A stretch of 64,000 bases of DNA from Erythrocercus mccallii (Eukaryota > Chordata > Aves > Passeriformes > Dicruridae): contig VZRG01000533.1 of assembly GCA_013397435.1 (NCBI GenBank), positions 186,001-250,000 of the forward strand. The letters run 5' to 3'. The position numbers and the translations under genes were made by a program. How positions within the stretch are numbered: the first letter of the stretch is position 1; every line of letters begins with the position of its first letter. Below the pieces are notes generated by a model. The model was not told the origin of the DNA, made no database searches, and saw only the letters and a list, made by a program, of their open reading frames with translations. Below, piece by piece: positions 24,640 through 36,618 of this stretch.

Positions 24640-25460
24640 GCACCAGCAATGGCTTGTCCCTTTCTCTGTCTCCTGGCCAGCAAAGACACAGTTTCTGCTG
24701 TGCCCTGTCTCCTGCCAGATCAGTTTTTAACTACAGGGCTCCCTTGGCTTGGGCAGCTCTGAGCTCTCCTTCTGGCTGTCTCCCCTGGGCTGGCCTGTGT
24801 TCCACCACTGCCCAGCCCCAGGGCAGCTCCAGCTGTGGGCAGAGGAGTCCAGGGAGGGATTTCTGGGCACAGAAATCCTCAGGGTCAGAGTGTGCATCCT
24901 CAGGGAGCTGTGGGGAGGTGGTGCTGTTTATGGCTGACCCTGTCTGCACCAGGGAAAGTGGGGGAAGGATGGGGAGCCAGAGCTGTGCCTCTGAGTCACC
25001 CTGGCCCCTGGGCTGCTCTGGGCATGGCATGGCTTAGTCACTGCTGCTCGCCTGGAGCTCTGCTCTGCCTCTTCCACAGCTGCCAGTGACACCCCTCTCT
25101 GCTTTTCCCAGGACGCGTCTTGTGCATCGTGCCTCCAATTTGGGTCACGCTGGGGCAATCCCGCCATGGCCAGGAGTTCTCTGGGAAGAACCAGGTCCCA
25201 CCTTGCATCCCAGGCTCTCCTTTGCTCCTGAGCAGTGGGAACCTGGCCTCAGCTGCCTCTGTGCTTCTCCTCTATGTCGTGCTACAAGCCTATCTTGTCA
25301 GGAAACTTGTAGCAAGCCGTGGGAGAATTTGGCAATGGATGCTGGAGTGGAAAATATTAACAGCCTGTAAGAAAGCCTGGCTTGTGCTGCTGCAGGGAAA
25401 TTGGCAACTGGCGGGGGTACAATTAGTGTAGGAAACTCCTGAGCTCCTGGGTGAGAGGGC
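24640..25460. other. GC-rich patch in AT-rich surroundings
   Basis: About 800 bp is clearly richer in G and C than the flanks, with many CTG/CAG and CCC/GGG words but few CpG dinucleotides, so it is not a CpG island. Open frames here overlap on both strands without family resemblance. A GACGCGTC palindrome lies at about 25113-25120, after a pyrimidine tract and CAG that look like a splice acceptor. No matching coding frame and donor could be paired with it. Confidence 0.6.
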
Positions 25461-28400
25461 TGCGATGGCAGTGGGCACTGGGATGGGAGTTATTGCAGCA
25501 TAACATGAACTTTGTGAGCGCCCAGAGACAATGGCCAGAGCCAAGTTGCAAAAGAGCACTACAGTAACTGTTCCTCTGGTCCAAAAGAAGTCACATTAAA
25601 AACAGAAAATCAAAATAAACCAGAGGGGAAAAAAAGAGAAAAAATGAAAGCAAGCTCATTTCTGTAAAGATGGCACAATTAGAAAGCTCTGTTATCAAAC
25701 TGGCACTGAAATGGTCACATTAAGTGTAAAACACTGCTCCTCTCTCACCCCTGACCTGCTCAGCATGTTCAAAGGGCAGATTTTCAGATGTGTCTGGCTC
25801 TGGCCTAATCTTGCTTCTATTGAAGCCTTAGGGAATTTTCAAAGGGATTTTATTTAAGTGGATGTTACACCACCACAGCGCATTTTTAAAGAAACCCACT
25901 CAGAGTCAATCAGAGCATAAAGCATCCACCGAAGCAGTGACAGTGGAGTTGTCTGGGCTCAGCCTGGCAGTGACTGTGGTGCTGTTCCCTGTCCCCCTGG
26001 CTGCTCTGATTGAGCAGCCTGGCTGGGTGTGACGGTGGCACTGTCCTCCTCTGCTCTGTCCCCAGCCCCTGCAGTCACCTCCACAGGGAAGAAGGGGCCC
26101 TGTCCTTGCCCTCCACACGCAGAAATCAGGGGAAGATGATGGCATTTTCCTTGAATGCCTGAGCTGCTTGGGCCAGGAGCAGAGCCCTGCAGGCTCCTCT
26201 GTGGCTGGTGACCTTTGCAGGGGTAGGGGGAACATCTGACAGCAATGGCAACGGCTCCACTTGCCAAAAATAATTGTGATCATTTTTTTCCTATGGCACT
26301 GTGCTGAGGAAGAGCTTAGTGCTGTTGCTGTTCACCATCAGCAAATTGCTTCTAGAAGAGAGAGTGATGCAGAGTCAGATATCTGGACTGCTTGAAAAAT
26401 TGAGGAATCTGATCAAAAATATCCAAGCTTGGCCTAACCTTTTCTCCCTCCAGGGCCAGATGCTGCCAATATATACCAAATGTAGAAGTCAAATATTTTA
26501 CTTACTTGGCTCTTTTCATTTTATCTGTTTCAGTTACTAAAGTTTTTGCTGGTTGTGGGTGACTTTGTAAATATAAAATGTTAATTTATTGTGGATTCAA
26601 GGCAAGCAGAGTTTTTAAGGTCCTTGTGAGATCCACTGGTTCATGAATGCTACAGAAACATCTTCAAAGCACATATTGCATATGAATGCCAATATACAGT
26701 CTCTGCTGATGTGAAAACATAATTTTCATGTAACAAAAGCTGCCCTCAAAAATAGTCCCAGTTAAGGACTTTATTAAAATTACCTTCAGGTTCTGCATAG
26801 ACTCTTGATGCACAATGACATGATAATGTTGCATTAGACACATAAATTGCAATTGAAAATTAGAAAATGTTTGTGCTAAATTTTAAAATTTTTAAATTTT
26901 AAAGTTAAAAGACAACAACCCAGAACTATTAACAGAAAAGTTGGGATATTGATTAAAAATGACATTTTCTGGTGAGGGTCATGTGATGTGCTAACATGAA
27001 CTCTACGAGTATTTACAATATCTTCATTTATCTAAGTGGAGCACTGTAACTTATCCAATCTAAGTTACACTCTTGTAACTTTTAATAAGGAGTCTGAGGG
27101 AAAAAAAGCCAAGCCTGGAATGCTGCAGTACCCCAATGACCATTGTCTGCTAAACCAGCTTCTTCCTGGTGTTTGGCATGTCCCTGGAGTCTGGAGCATG
27201 CATCTGTTGAAGTCCAGAGATTAGACGGAAGAAAGATTATTTCTTTCAATGAAATTCACCGCACACCTGAGAATCTGTATTAGTTGAGACTTTAAGGGAA
27301 AATAACCCTTTCAAAATGTGACCATGATTTGATAGAATTTAAATTAAATGACTGGATAAGGTTCAGTTCAAAAAACCAAATCTAATAATTGTAGTATTTT
27401 AAATTAGCTGGGCTGAGAAAGTATGGATTTAAGCACAGAAGAAATTTAGAATTTAATCCACATTTCAAAATCTGTTAAGAATTTTTATCTCAGCAGAAAG
27501 GGAAATATTTTCTAACCAAAACAACAACAACAAAACCCCACCAAAACAAACCAACAAAATTCCTAAGTACCTGTACAGTAGAAATAAGAAAAAACCCTAA
27601 AAAGAAAGAAAGAGTGGAGTGAGCAACAAGGAAAACTGTGTCTTAAAGGCCAGGAGCTGTATTGATAAACTCAGAATTGCCAGTAGGAAAGGTGTGATAT
27701 GATTTGCAAAGGACATTCAAACAAGTAGAAAGGTTTTTTTTTTTCCCCAAACATATAAATAGGAAGAGACTAAAGAAAGACAAAACAGAGTTGTTCTACT
27801 TCACAGGAGTATCTACCTAAAAGAAAGAAAGAAAAAAATTGTCTTTTGCCATTAACCAGATTATATTTAATAAGGAAAGCAAAGGAAGGGTCAGCTAGTG
27901 GGAACAAATGAATGGAAATGAAAGTGGAGATTACACAGAGAATTATCACAAGGCTAAAAGCCTTTTACCTGTTCAAGTCTTGGGGTAGCAGATAACTTTC
28001 AATCCACTGCTCTGAAGAAATTGTATCAGATTTCTCATGTACTGTGGCAGAAACAGCTGCCCAGTCAGGAGAGTGCTGTGTAAAAAGTTAATAATTCTAT
28101 GGTGTGTTCACAGATCAATGTACATACATATTTGCAATATACATATATGCTAAGAGAGGAAAAAGTATATCTGGGCATTTATAGGTTGAATTGTCCAGCA
28201 CCTGTTGTGAGTCAGGCTTTGAAGAAAATCCAGAATACAGTAAAGATGAAGGATAAATAGAAAATGGGATAGAATATAAAACAAGTTTATAAAAGATTAT
28301 GCCAGATTAAATTAATAACTTTCTTTCCAAAAAAACCGCAGTTTTTCTTAGAAAAGGAGTCATTAGCTTAAGTAATGAAGTTCCACTACAAGTGTTGGGT

Positions 28401-29207
28401 TGATTTGGTTGAACAATTTTGGTATAAAATGTGGCAATGAAACTTGCTGAGGGAAAAAAACCCAGCAGGAATATTTTACAGTCAGAACACAATACTGCAT
28501 AATCATACAGGGTCACCTGGAAACAACTGGGGATGACTCCTCCTATATGAGAAGTTTGTGATGAAGGTAAAACTGGTAATTTGGCCATTTCTGGTTATGT
28601 GAAAGAAATACGTGATAATGTAAAATTCACCACTTTGTTAGGCACCCCCCTTTTGCCCTCCATACTATGCCTAGGTGTGATTCAGTAGATAAGACCTGGA
28701 TGGTGAAACACCTACGTTTTTTGTTTGTTTTTCATTTAAGATGTAAGTATTTTAAGTAGCTGGTTTTGATTTATTTACATTTTTTAATTAAAAGAAAATT
28801 ACAAATAAAAGATGCTATAGCAATCATCTTCCTACAAAAGCAAAATATTGCAATGTAATTAAAAGGACTCCTCAAATCATAATTAGATTTAAAATTTAAT
28901 TATGATGAGAATACTTCATCCCTGTGCACAACTGACACCTTATTGATACATAACCTTTATTGTAATTTTATTACATTTCAGCTGAGATCTTAATCTATGG
29001 ACTAAATAAGATCATCAGATTTCTCTGAAGGCTTAGATTTAGGTGAAGAGAGCAGCATGTTGTTTTTTTCTGCATATTATAGCAGAGTTTTGTATTTGTG
29101 CATTTCTTCACTTGGCCTCAGCTCCTCCAGACAAAGAGAATTGGCTCTTGGTTTTGGTTTTCCATAACTGTTATACTTTGCTTTCAGGTATAACAAAAAA
29201 AACCCCC

Positions 29208-29228
29208 AAAACAAACAAACAAACAAAA
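29208..29228 (+). repeat. (AAAC)n microsatellite
   Basis: Short tandem run of CAAA/AAAC units, bounded by A-rich sequence. Confidence 0.9.
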
Positions 29229-30135
29229 AGGAATAAAAGCCAGCTGAGATAAAACTGGTTGAGGTCCTTTTCCATCCATCTTGGTCCCATTTGGTTGGCT
29301 GCCTCCTCTGGCTATATCAGATTGTTACAATATGTTATCAATTGTTACACATTTTTCTTTCTCAAATTCTGTCAAATCCCCTTCCTGTAACCATCTCTAT
29401 AGATGACATCTCAAGAGCAATGCACAGTGTTGAGTAGATCACTCTCAGGTGGTGTTTGTCTTCTAATTTTGCTCAGAATTTTATCCATATTAAAGATCAT
29501 TCTTCTTTTAGTGATTGAAGCAGAACTGAGGGCCCTGGAAAACAGTCAGATGTCCAGTTTGGGCAGCTGAAAACACATGAGAGAATATTTCTGCTCATCA
29601 GTGAAACAGTCAGATTGAGGGTCTCTGGATATCAGTAGCTCCAGAAGGAAAAAAAAAGCTGTTCAGTAGAAGAGACCATAGCGCTAGTGTATGTCTCTAG
29701 TTCTTCACTAAAAACTTACAATTTGTTTTAACATGCTTTTTAATCAGCTTTTGAGCTGACATTTAGTCTACTTTTATAGAAGAGTTATGCTCATTTGAAT
29801 AGAAAATGCTGGAAGTGCCTATCAAAGAGCATCAAGCTGCAAACTTTGGAGTAAATATACGTGCATATTCATCAAGCAACCAACACCATCTAAACATGTC
29901 TGCAGAACATGAAGTAAAATGAGGTTGATTGATAGGCTGAAAATTATCAGCCTTTCTCCCTCAGCTGAATTTGGGACAGGTTAACAGAGTCTGGAGACAA
30001 AAAGCGTGGTTGACCATCTGTTTAGGTCATATTCATGTTCATTGAATGGCACTTGAAGTTTGTTGTCACGTAGAAAGATATACCTGTGCTGTGTCTGGAG
30101 GGGCAGCCATGGAGACATGGAAGCATGGCCCCCAG

Positions 30136-30529
30136 TCAGGCTGAGAGATTTGGGTTTGTTCAGCTTGGAAAAGAGAAGGCTTCGGGTTGAACTAATTGCC
30201 CCTTCCAGCACCTGAAGGGAGCCTCAAGAACAAAGAAGAGAGACTATTTACAAGAGTCTGGAGTGACAGGAAAAGGGGGAGTGTCCTCAAACTGACAGAG
30301 AGTGGGTTTGGATTGAATATTAGGAAAAAATTCCTTCCTGCGAGGGTGGCAAGACAATGGAACAGGCTGGTCAGAGAACTTTTGGCTGCCCTGTCCCTAG
30401 AAGTGCTCAAGCTCAGGTTGGATGGGGCTCAGAGCAATCTGGTCTAGTGGAAGGTGTCCCTGTCTAGGGCAAGGGATTTGAATGCGATGATCTTTAATGT
30501 TCATTCCAACCCAGACCATTCCATGATTC
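30136..30529 (+). mobile_element. CR1 LINE 3' region, longest uninterrupted copy
   Basis: This sense copy starts at TCAGGCTGAGAGATTTGGG, coding the end of the CR1 ORF2 (a block like LRLFSLEKRR in the family). It continues through GGACTGACAGAGAGTGGG-like and ATTAGGAAAAAATTCCTTCC blocks and ends at ACCATTCCATGATTC. The 83-codon open frame inside it is decayed ORF2, not a host gene. It is close in structure to the split copy at 1149-2073. Confidence 0.93.
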
Positions 30530-31540
30530 AGTCTGGATAAGCACACAAATGAGAGCTGTCCACATCCTTGTACAAAAAAGTGGTGACACTATCTCTACAT
30601 TAGTCATTACCTAAATTATGTTTAGTAAAGAAAAAATTCTGCATGTCAGGTAGGAACTATTCAATTAGAATATCTTTCAATTTAAAGTAAAAGCTATCCA
30701 CTGACTTCCTGCTGTTATGTTGGTATTTCTTGTGGCTGCCACAGATGACACTGACAACTCAATCAGCATATGACTTTTATTTATTAAATAAAATAGAAAA
30801 TTGTTACTATGATTAACAAGTTAATACCATAATAATGCAGAAATAATTTCATTATTGAACTTTAAATGCCTGTGGTTTTAGCATTTTCTTCTTCAAATAT
30901 ATTACTTATGATAAGTTCTAGTAATTTGTATTTATTTCTATGTATCTCTGGTATTCAGAGATATTGGAAGGTAACTTCTCCATCATATCTGGATAACTCC
31001 TAATGAGTTTCTCTTATAGTACCCTAATTCCATGTTCCCTACTTAGGCAAAACATTTAGCAATAAATACAGATTTTATTTTCTTTTTGTCCAGTGGTATT
31101 TATGCAGGAACGAAATACAGTTGTTATGAGCAGTAGATCTGATAGAATTTTATGCAGATGGGTTATATTTTTGTTAACCATTTACAAACTGGGAAAGTTC
31201 AACAAATATTACCACCAAGTCCCTGGTAATGGTAGGAAGGAATTCTATTTACTTCTAGACACAGCCTGAGTGCTCAGGACCAGTGTTCTCTTGGGGTATT
31301 ACTGCAATCCTCTGCTTAGGAACTATGGCAACAACCACGCTGGTGGTGATATTAGTTCTATTTTAGTATAACTGGGGAGTCTACCACTTGGGAAAAAAGT
31401 TAACAAACCAGTTTCATTTGTAGTTCATCTAAAAAACTTGTAAGGAGAGCTATTAAGCCTGAGTAGTGAGAAATCACAGGGCAGCTGGTTGGATAGACAT
31501 GATGTCTTGCACTGAACTCTCTTTGGGCCACCTCAGAATG

Positions 31541-31566
31541 ATTCCCAGGAATGTATTCCCAGGAAT
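31541..31566 (+). repeat. Duplicated ATTCCCAGGAAT motif
   Basis: The 12-mer ATTCCCAGGAAT occurs at 31541-31552 and 31555-31566, separated by GT. Each unit contains TTCN4GAA, the form bound by STAT6-type dimers. A regulatory role is inference only; it may be a simple duplication. Confidence 0.7.
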
Positions 31567-32494
31567 ACACCTTCCATTACTGTACCTTGCCTAGGACCAA
31601 GCAATGACCCTGTGACCTTTTAAGAACTCCCCAGATTTGCCTTTCTGTCACAAGAAGTCACTGACATAAAAGAAAATTTGCCCTTCCTGTTCATCTTTCT
31701 TGCCTCATGGTGTGTGGGCATCAGCATGAGAGCCTGGGTGAGACCTGAGGCTCCCATGCCTTCAGCCCTGCCTGTTTTTTTTTGCTCCATGTTCCAGACC
31801 ACCATCTCCCTCTGGAAATAATCTACCTTAAATATGAGAGGTGCATTTGGGGTCTGATTTTACAAGGAGTCTCATTTAGAGACTGGAGGCTCGACCCTCT
31901 GAGGAGGATGTAAAAACAGTGGACCTGAGATTTCATGTTGCTATTTAGAAGAATTATGAGAGATTTAAAATCATAAAACCACACATAGTTCAGGTATCTC
32001 CTGGAAGGGTGTCAAAACGTAGTGTTGTTGTAAACTGACACAATTTTTTTTCTCTATCAGAGTGAAGTAGGTTCTTGGGTTATTAATTGGCTTTAAAATA
32101 GATTACAGTTGTTTGAGATTTTCAGCATGTCATTCAAGTTTAGATACTGATGTAAAAGGCCTTGTACTACTTTTATACTAAGAACTTTCAGGTTACAAGA
32201 TGGTTACAAGAAAGTAATTCTTGTCTATGTATACAAGTCTCTTCACACTTGGATTAGCTTGTCTGGTCATCTCAAATTCTCATTAATCTCTTTCTCTCAA
32301 GTAATCCAGAAAGCTGCAGCAATGTAAATGCATTTGAGGTGACCAATCACTATAAGTATCAAATACCATACAGTAAAAAGTAATACACTCACCAAAATAT
32401 AGGCTGAAGTATTTCTTTTCCACTCCTTTTCAACCCAGCCACTCTCACCCAGCCAATCTTGCATTCCTACCTTTCATATGAGAAGATTTTTTTT

Positions 32495-32516
32495 AAATGC
32501 CTTTAAAAAGGCATTT
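32495..32516. repeat. Near-perfect palindrome, 10-bp arms
   Basis: AAATGCCTTT (32495-32504) and AAAGGCATTT (32507-32516) are exact reverse complements with only two bases between them. Confidence 0.8.
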
Positions 32517-32984
32517 TGCCTTCTGTCTGATAACACCTGGATACTTAGCCTTACCTTGCCTTACAAATTGCTTGTGAAAATGTGTTTTCAGTCGTCTGTA
32601 ATGCAGTGGAGAAACTGAGTCCATAAAAGAAGTGGCTCCTTGCTCTCAGCCCAGCTTCTAGCCAGTGTGATAACCATTGGGAACCTTACCCTGTGTTCCT
32701 TTAAATGCTTTCTGTAGGCTCTTCTCAAACCTGTTGCTGGATCTTTATTACAATATCTTCTTTCTAATTTGAGATAATCGACCATTTGGAATGATGCTTT
32801 AGTAACCCTTTTGTAGTGCCCTAATTATAACCTATTTGTGTTTTCTGTTTTCTCACAGTTGCTCAAAAATTAATGAGTGCTCCTTTCAAAGAGAATGTAT
32901 TGACCCTATTTTAGTCATGTTTTTGGCCTGTCACATTGCTCTTTTCAAGGTAACCTTGATATTGTTACAGACATACATCATAAT

Positions 32985-33420
32985 TTTTTATGTGGGAACT
33001 CTCTCTATTGATTTGACTGTGGCCTTTTGTTCCAATAAATCACAACATATTGCTATCTAAGTTCCCCTCAATTTGGCTGAGTTTAACTACAGTAGAATGG
33101 TTCTCTGGCTACATTAGAGAGCAAACACCAGTCATTTTGTTTAATGGTGTTGAATCTGGGGTGAAAATGTTACACACAAAGTTACCTCAGGAGCTAATTA
33201 GAGGGCTTTTACTTTCGCAGTTTTTATTAATGACCTGTCAACGCCGTATAGTTCATGAAATATTCTGTACATCTACATGCTGATGATGTGACCTTGTACA
33301 CAGTAAGAGCACAGATAAGGTATCAGACCTTGACTGTTCTAACTCAGAATTTATGGAGTGATTTTCACTATTTAAAGATACACTTTTCTGCAGAAATAAA
33401 TAGGCTGAGAACCTTAGAAA
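32985..33420 (+). pseudogene. Fossil non-LTR reverse transcriptase (CR1/L2/Rex-like)
   Basis: Four reverse transcriptase blocks appear in the correct order, spread over three reading frames. First is IDLTVAF (33007 on), the remnant of the D-xx-AFD block. Then comes TVEWFSGYIREQ with a following FNGVES (33089-33140), matching the WFxSYLxxRxQ...NGxxS block. Next is FINDLS (33223-33240). Last is LHADDVTLYT (33273-33302), the catalytic YADD motif with Tyr changed to His. Blocks 1 and 3 share a frame, block 2 is in the second and block 4 in the third, so at least three frame shifts have accumulated. A weak tail (33330-33415) resembles the thumb-side sequence. The combination INDL plus ADDxxLYT suits the CR1/L2/Rex1/Jockey-type LINEs; I cannot choose among them. 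The copy is dead. Confidence 0.72.
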
Positions 33421-34059
33421 AACATCAAACACATAATTAGAGGGCTAGTCTCTTCTACTACAAACAGACCTAGGTGAACTGCAGTGGAAAATAAGATTTC
33501 CCTCCCCTCAGAAAATTTCTGAACCAGTGAAAAAACCAAAGTTACCTTTTCTCCCTCCTCAAAGGAAATATTGATAAAGCTGGAATGATCTAGATCTAAA
33601 TATTTACAATTGTAGCAACAGTTGTGACCACGATCTAGAAAACAGCCAAGCACATGTGTGCCAAGTTGTTTTCAAACCAGCCACATTTTAGGATTTGGGA
33701 TATTTTGAGTTTATTTGGGTTCTTGTTTTTTTGTTTGTTTGTCAGTTTTTGTTTTCTTTTTAATATAGAAATCCAGAGTGACTTTATTATCAGGCTATCT
33801 GTTTGCAGGAAGGCAAAAGACTTGACTGGTCTTCTTGTAAGATTTGTTTTGGTATTTTTTTAGACAGTGATATTGGAAAAATATCCTCAGTAACAAATCC
33901 GATAAACTTTGATTCTTAGTCTAAACTATGGGATCTATGTAAAGAACTATTAAACAATGACAGGTACATAAGGATCACACACTTCCTGTGTTTAAGAATC
34001 ATGCTTGGAACTGTTAAACTCCTTTGGAACTCTGTGGAAGCTGGGTTATTCTTTAAGTC
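33421..34059. other. Unassigned non-coding DNA
   Basis: T-rich runs including a short GTTT series near 33730-33745. No gene is seen. Confidence 0.4.
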
Positions 34060-34205
34060 TGATGATGTATCTTGTTCATGAGCAAATCATTTAACCATGC
34101 CAGGCTGATTCCTCCTCTCTGTCTTTCTCCCTGTCTTCCTTCCCCCTGATAGTGTAGCTTTTCACAGGGTTATGTGCTTGCTTCACTAGATTGCAGAGAA
34201 GATTA
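34060..34205 (+). mobile_element. Possible MIR-like SINE relic
   Basis: The segment CATGAGCAAATCATTTAACC resembles the MIR core (TGGGCAAGTCATTTAACC). Further on, TTTTCACAGGGTTATGTG followed by GAGAAGATTAATTA resembles the MIR stretch CCTCACAGGGTTGTTGTGAGGATTAA. The middle is replaced by a pyrimidine-rich expansion. Two blocks in the right order and spacing make this likely but not certain. Confidence 0.45.
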
Positions 34206-36596
34206 ATTATTTTTTCTCTGAAAGCATCTGAAATCAAACATGTGCATATGCTTTCCTTTACACATTCAGAACCTCTGGCTGCATTTTCTGGCTAAACGAT
34301 TTAGGAGACAAGTTTTAATAACCCTTTTCAGTTAGACTTTATTCCAGAGACACCATAGCAATTCTGAGAATTTTATTTAATAGCTGCTTGTACAAGCCTG
34401 TATAGCTGATGGAGGGAAATCTTTATTTAAAAACCAATATGCCAGTTCCTATCTACTCCTGCTCATCAAGGGATTGATCATTAACTTTCTCATCTCTCCC
34501 TGGCCACACGGATTATGTATAAAGATGTAGTGTTTACACCACTGCAGCCAGGATTCCATCTTCTGGCAGTTTAGAGGCTCAAATAGGCAGGGAATAGAGA
34601 ATGATACACCAGGTAGAAGTGCTGGAAGGTTGCCCTTGTGGAAGGGAGAATGCAAGCCTAGTAATTATCTCCTTTTCAAAAAACCTTATCCTCTGATATT
34701 TTCAAACTGTTCAGTAGCTCTTGTTGAGACATGTCAACTTCTGCCTGTGTCCTCTTCATTATCACAAGTGAAAGAATGTACTTTTATGTATTAGCGTGAT
34801 CTTGGCTACAAATTCTTGTCTGATTTTGAGACTGCCCCTAAGTCCCAAACAATAGGAACTCTGACATAAAAATGGTTTTAAAAGCTTTGTTTATTCCAGG
34901 AGTTGCCCCTGTCACATTGGCAGTACCAAATCTTGAGAGCTTTAGAGGGTGAAAAACACTTCTTCGGTTTCTTGAAGCCCCACTCAGGGCTTCTGCTACA
35001 AACAAGAGGGAAAAACAAGGTGGGGGGTGGAAGAAGAGGAGAAAGTATGTTCAAGGTGTGATTTAGGTATTGAAGAAGTAGAAGGAGTGGAAATAACTAC
35101 AGGAGAGGAGAAAGCAAAATGTTTGACTTCCAGAAAACTGTGCAAGTCAAATTCATGGACAAAATGACTTTGAGTAGAGAGAAATATTTGATCCATAAAC
35201 AATATGCTGTGTTATCAGCTCTTGAGAAGCACACTACAGCAGGAAGTGTCATGAGAACAGAGACTATTTCAGGAGCAGCACACCTGGCTCTTCACTAAGC
35301 AACATCGTTTTTATGTAGTGCCAGTTCTTGTAGTTACTCATTCCCCACTAGTAAATCCTAGAATCCCTGACCTAGCCAAGACACCTAAGCGCTCCAGGTT
35401 GTAACAAACCACCCCCAGGTTTTACTCCAGACAGAGTTCTATGTGTAAAGCTCCAGACATAAAATTAAGTTGCAATAGTCTGACATGTTTGCATGATGAC
35501 TCTCTGCATACGTACTCTCAGCTGTCATGATGCAAACTTATGTTCTTCTACCCATCCCACTGAGGTTTAACTTGGTTCATTTTAACCACTGTGCTGTGAC
35601 TTAAAACTGTGCAATTTACCACTTTGGCTCAGGCAGCACGTGGCCTTCTTTAAGCTGTGGCAATTTGATTGAGCATCTGAGCCCAAGAGAAGAGACATCA
35701 TATAGCTGCAGACATAACTGAGGGGATTCCAGGGAAACCAAGGGACAGTTGTAGGTCAGGCTGGCAGGTGGTTTAACCACTGGTAAGTTTTCCCAGGTTT
35801 CATGGAGAAGGAAGTTTTAAGGAGAAGTTTGAAGAAGATCACCAAAATTATTATTATTATCTCTGACCATCAAAACTTTTTGAGGACTGTGAGGACAACC
35901 TGTGGGACAAAGCATGAAAGTGTCTGAAATTTTAATAGGCCAGACAGGAGGAAACAATTCATTAATAAAGAAGAGCTGATAGGAAGTGGGAGTGAGATCA
36001 GCTATGAGGTTATTAAAAACAACAGGTAGCTTTATATTTGATATAATATGAAAATTATGCCAACAGAAGAAAATTAAAAGACTGAGTGAAATGGTTAAAA
36101 GAAATAGGCTAGAAAATATTTTTTGCCAGGCCTATCCTTAATGCATGGGAGGATGATTTGTTTTGTCAAAACTAAGAAAAGCATGTTACACTAATCAAGA
36201 TGTGCTGTGATTAATCTATGGGAAGAGCTATACATTAGAGTTGTTAGGCAGAAAGAATCTAATAGAGACAAGACCTGAAGTGGTGGCTGTAGAGAGACAT
36301 TCAGCCCTGGGATGAAACCATCTAATAAAAGTTTCAGCTTACAGGTATAAGTGTATAGGTTTACATTTATATTGGCTGTCCTAGCAATGTTAATAAATTT
36401 CAGTTTATTATGCAACAGATATTTTTTCCTGCTCAAACCTGACTTTTGCCCTGAGGTTTACCAAAAACAGAGCATGCAAAATTTTATTTCTATTTATTTT
36501 CCCTTGCTTCCTTTGTCTTTTTATAAACATGTGTTTCTTCTTTTATCATAAATTACAAGGAACTTTCCTTTGTTGCTGGTCCTGTTGTGTAGATCA

Positions 36597-36618
36597 TGTC
36601 AGCATAGCAATGCTGACA
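36597..36618. repeat. 9-bp inverted repeat, 4-nt loop
   Basis: TGTCAGCAT (36597-36605) and ATGCTGACA (36610-36618) are exact reverse complements around AGCA. TGCTGA(C) half-sites face each other, resembling Maf-recognition halves (TGCTGAC), but the spacing is shorter than in a standard T-MARE or C-MARE palindrome. Confidence 0.75.

Larger units (their letters stand above)
19432..30135. other. Long gene-less stretch with GC-rich patches
   Basis: There is no credible gene in over 10 kb. The GC-rich patches near 24640-25460 and 25920-26280 contain several overlapping frames of about 80-127 codons on both strands, with no recognisable domain. The region 27450-28600 is A-rich with stop-filled LINE-like texture but has no protein block strong enough to call. 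Small repeats are listed separately. Confidence 0.45.
30530..32984. other. Gene-less AT-rich stretch
   Basis: No gene or transposon is recognised. It contains the duplicated ATTCCCAGGAAT motif and the palindrome listed separately. Confidence 0.45.

Noticed and set aside
24654..25431. Stack of open frames of 60-127 codons on both strands
   Set aside because: Composition effect in a GC-rich patch; no domain or consistent exon structure could be found.
27450..28600. A-rich, stop-filled stretch with the feel of a decayed LINE
   Set aside because: No endonuclease or reverse transcriptase block could be recognised.
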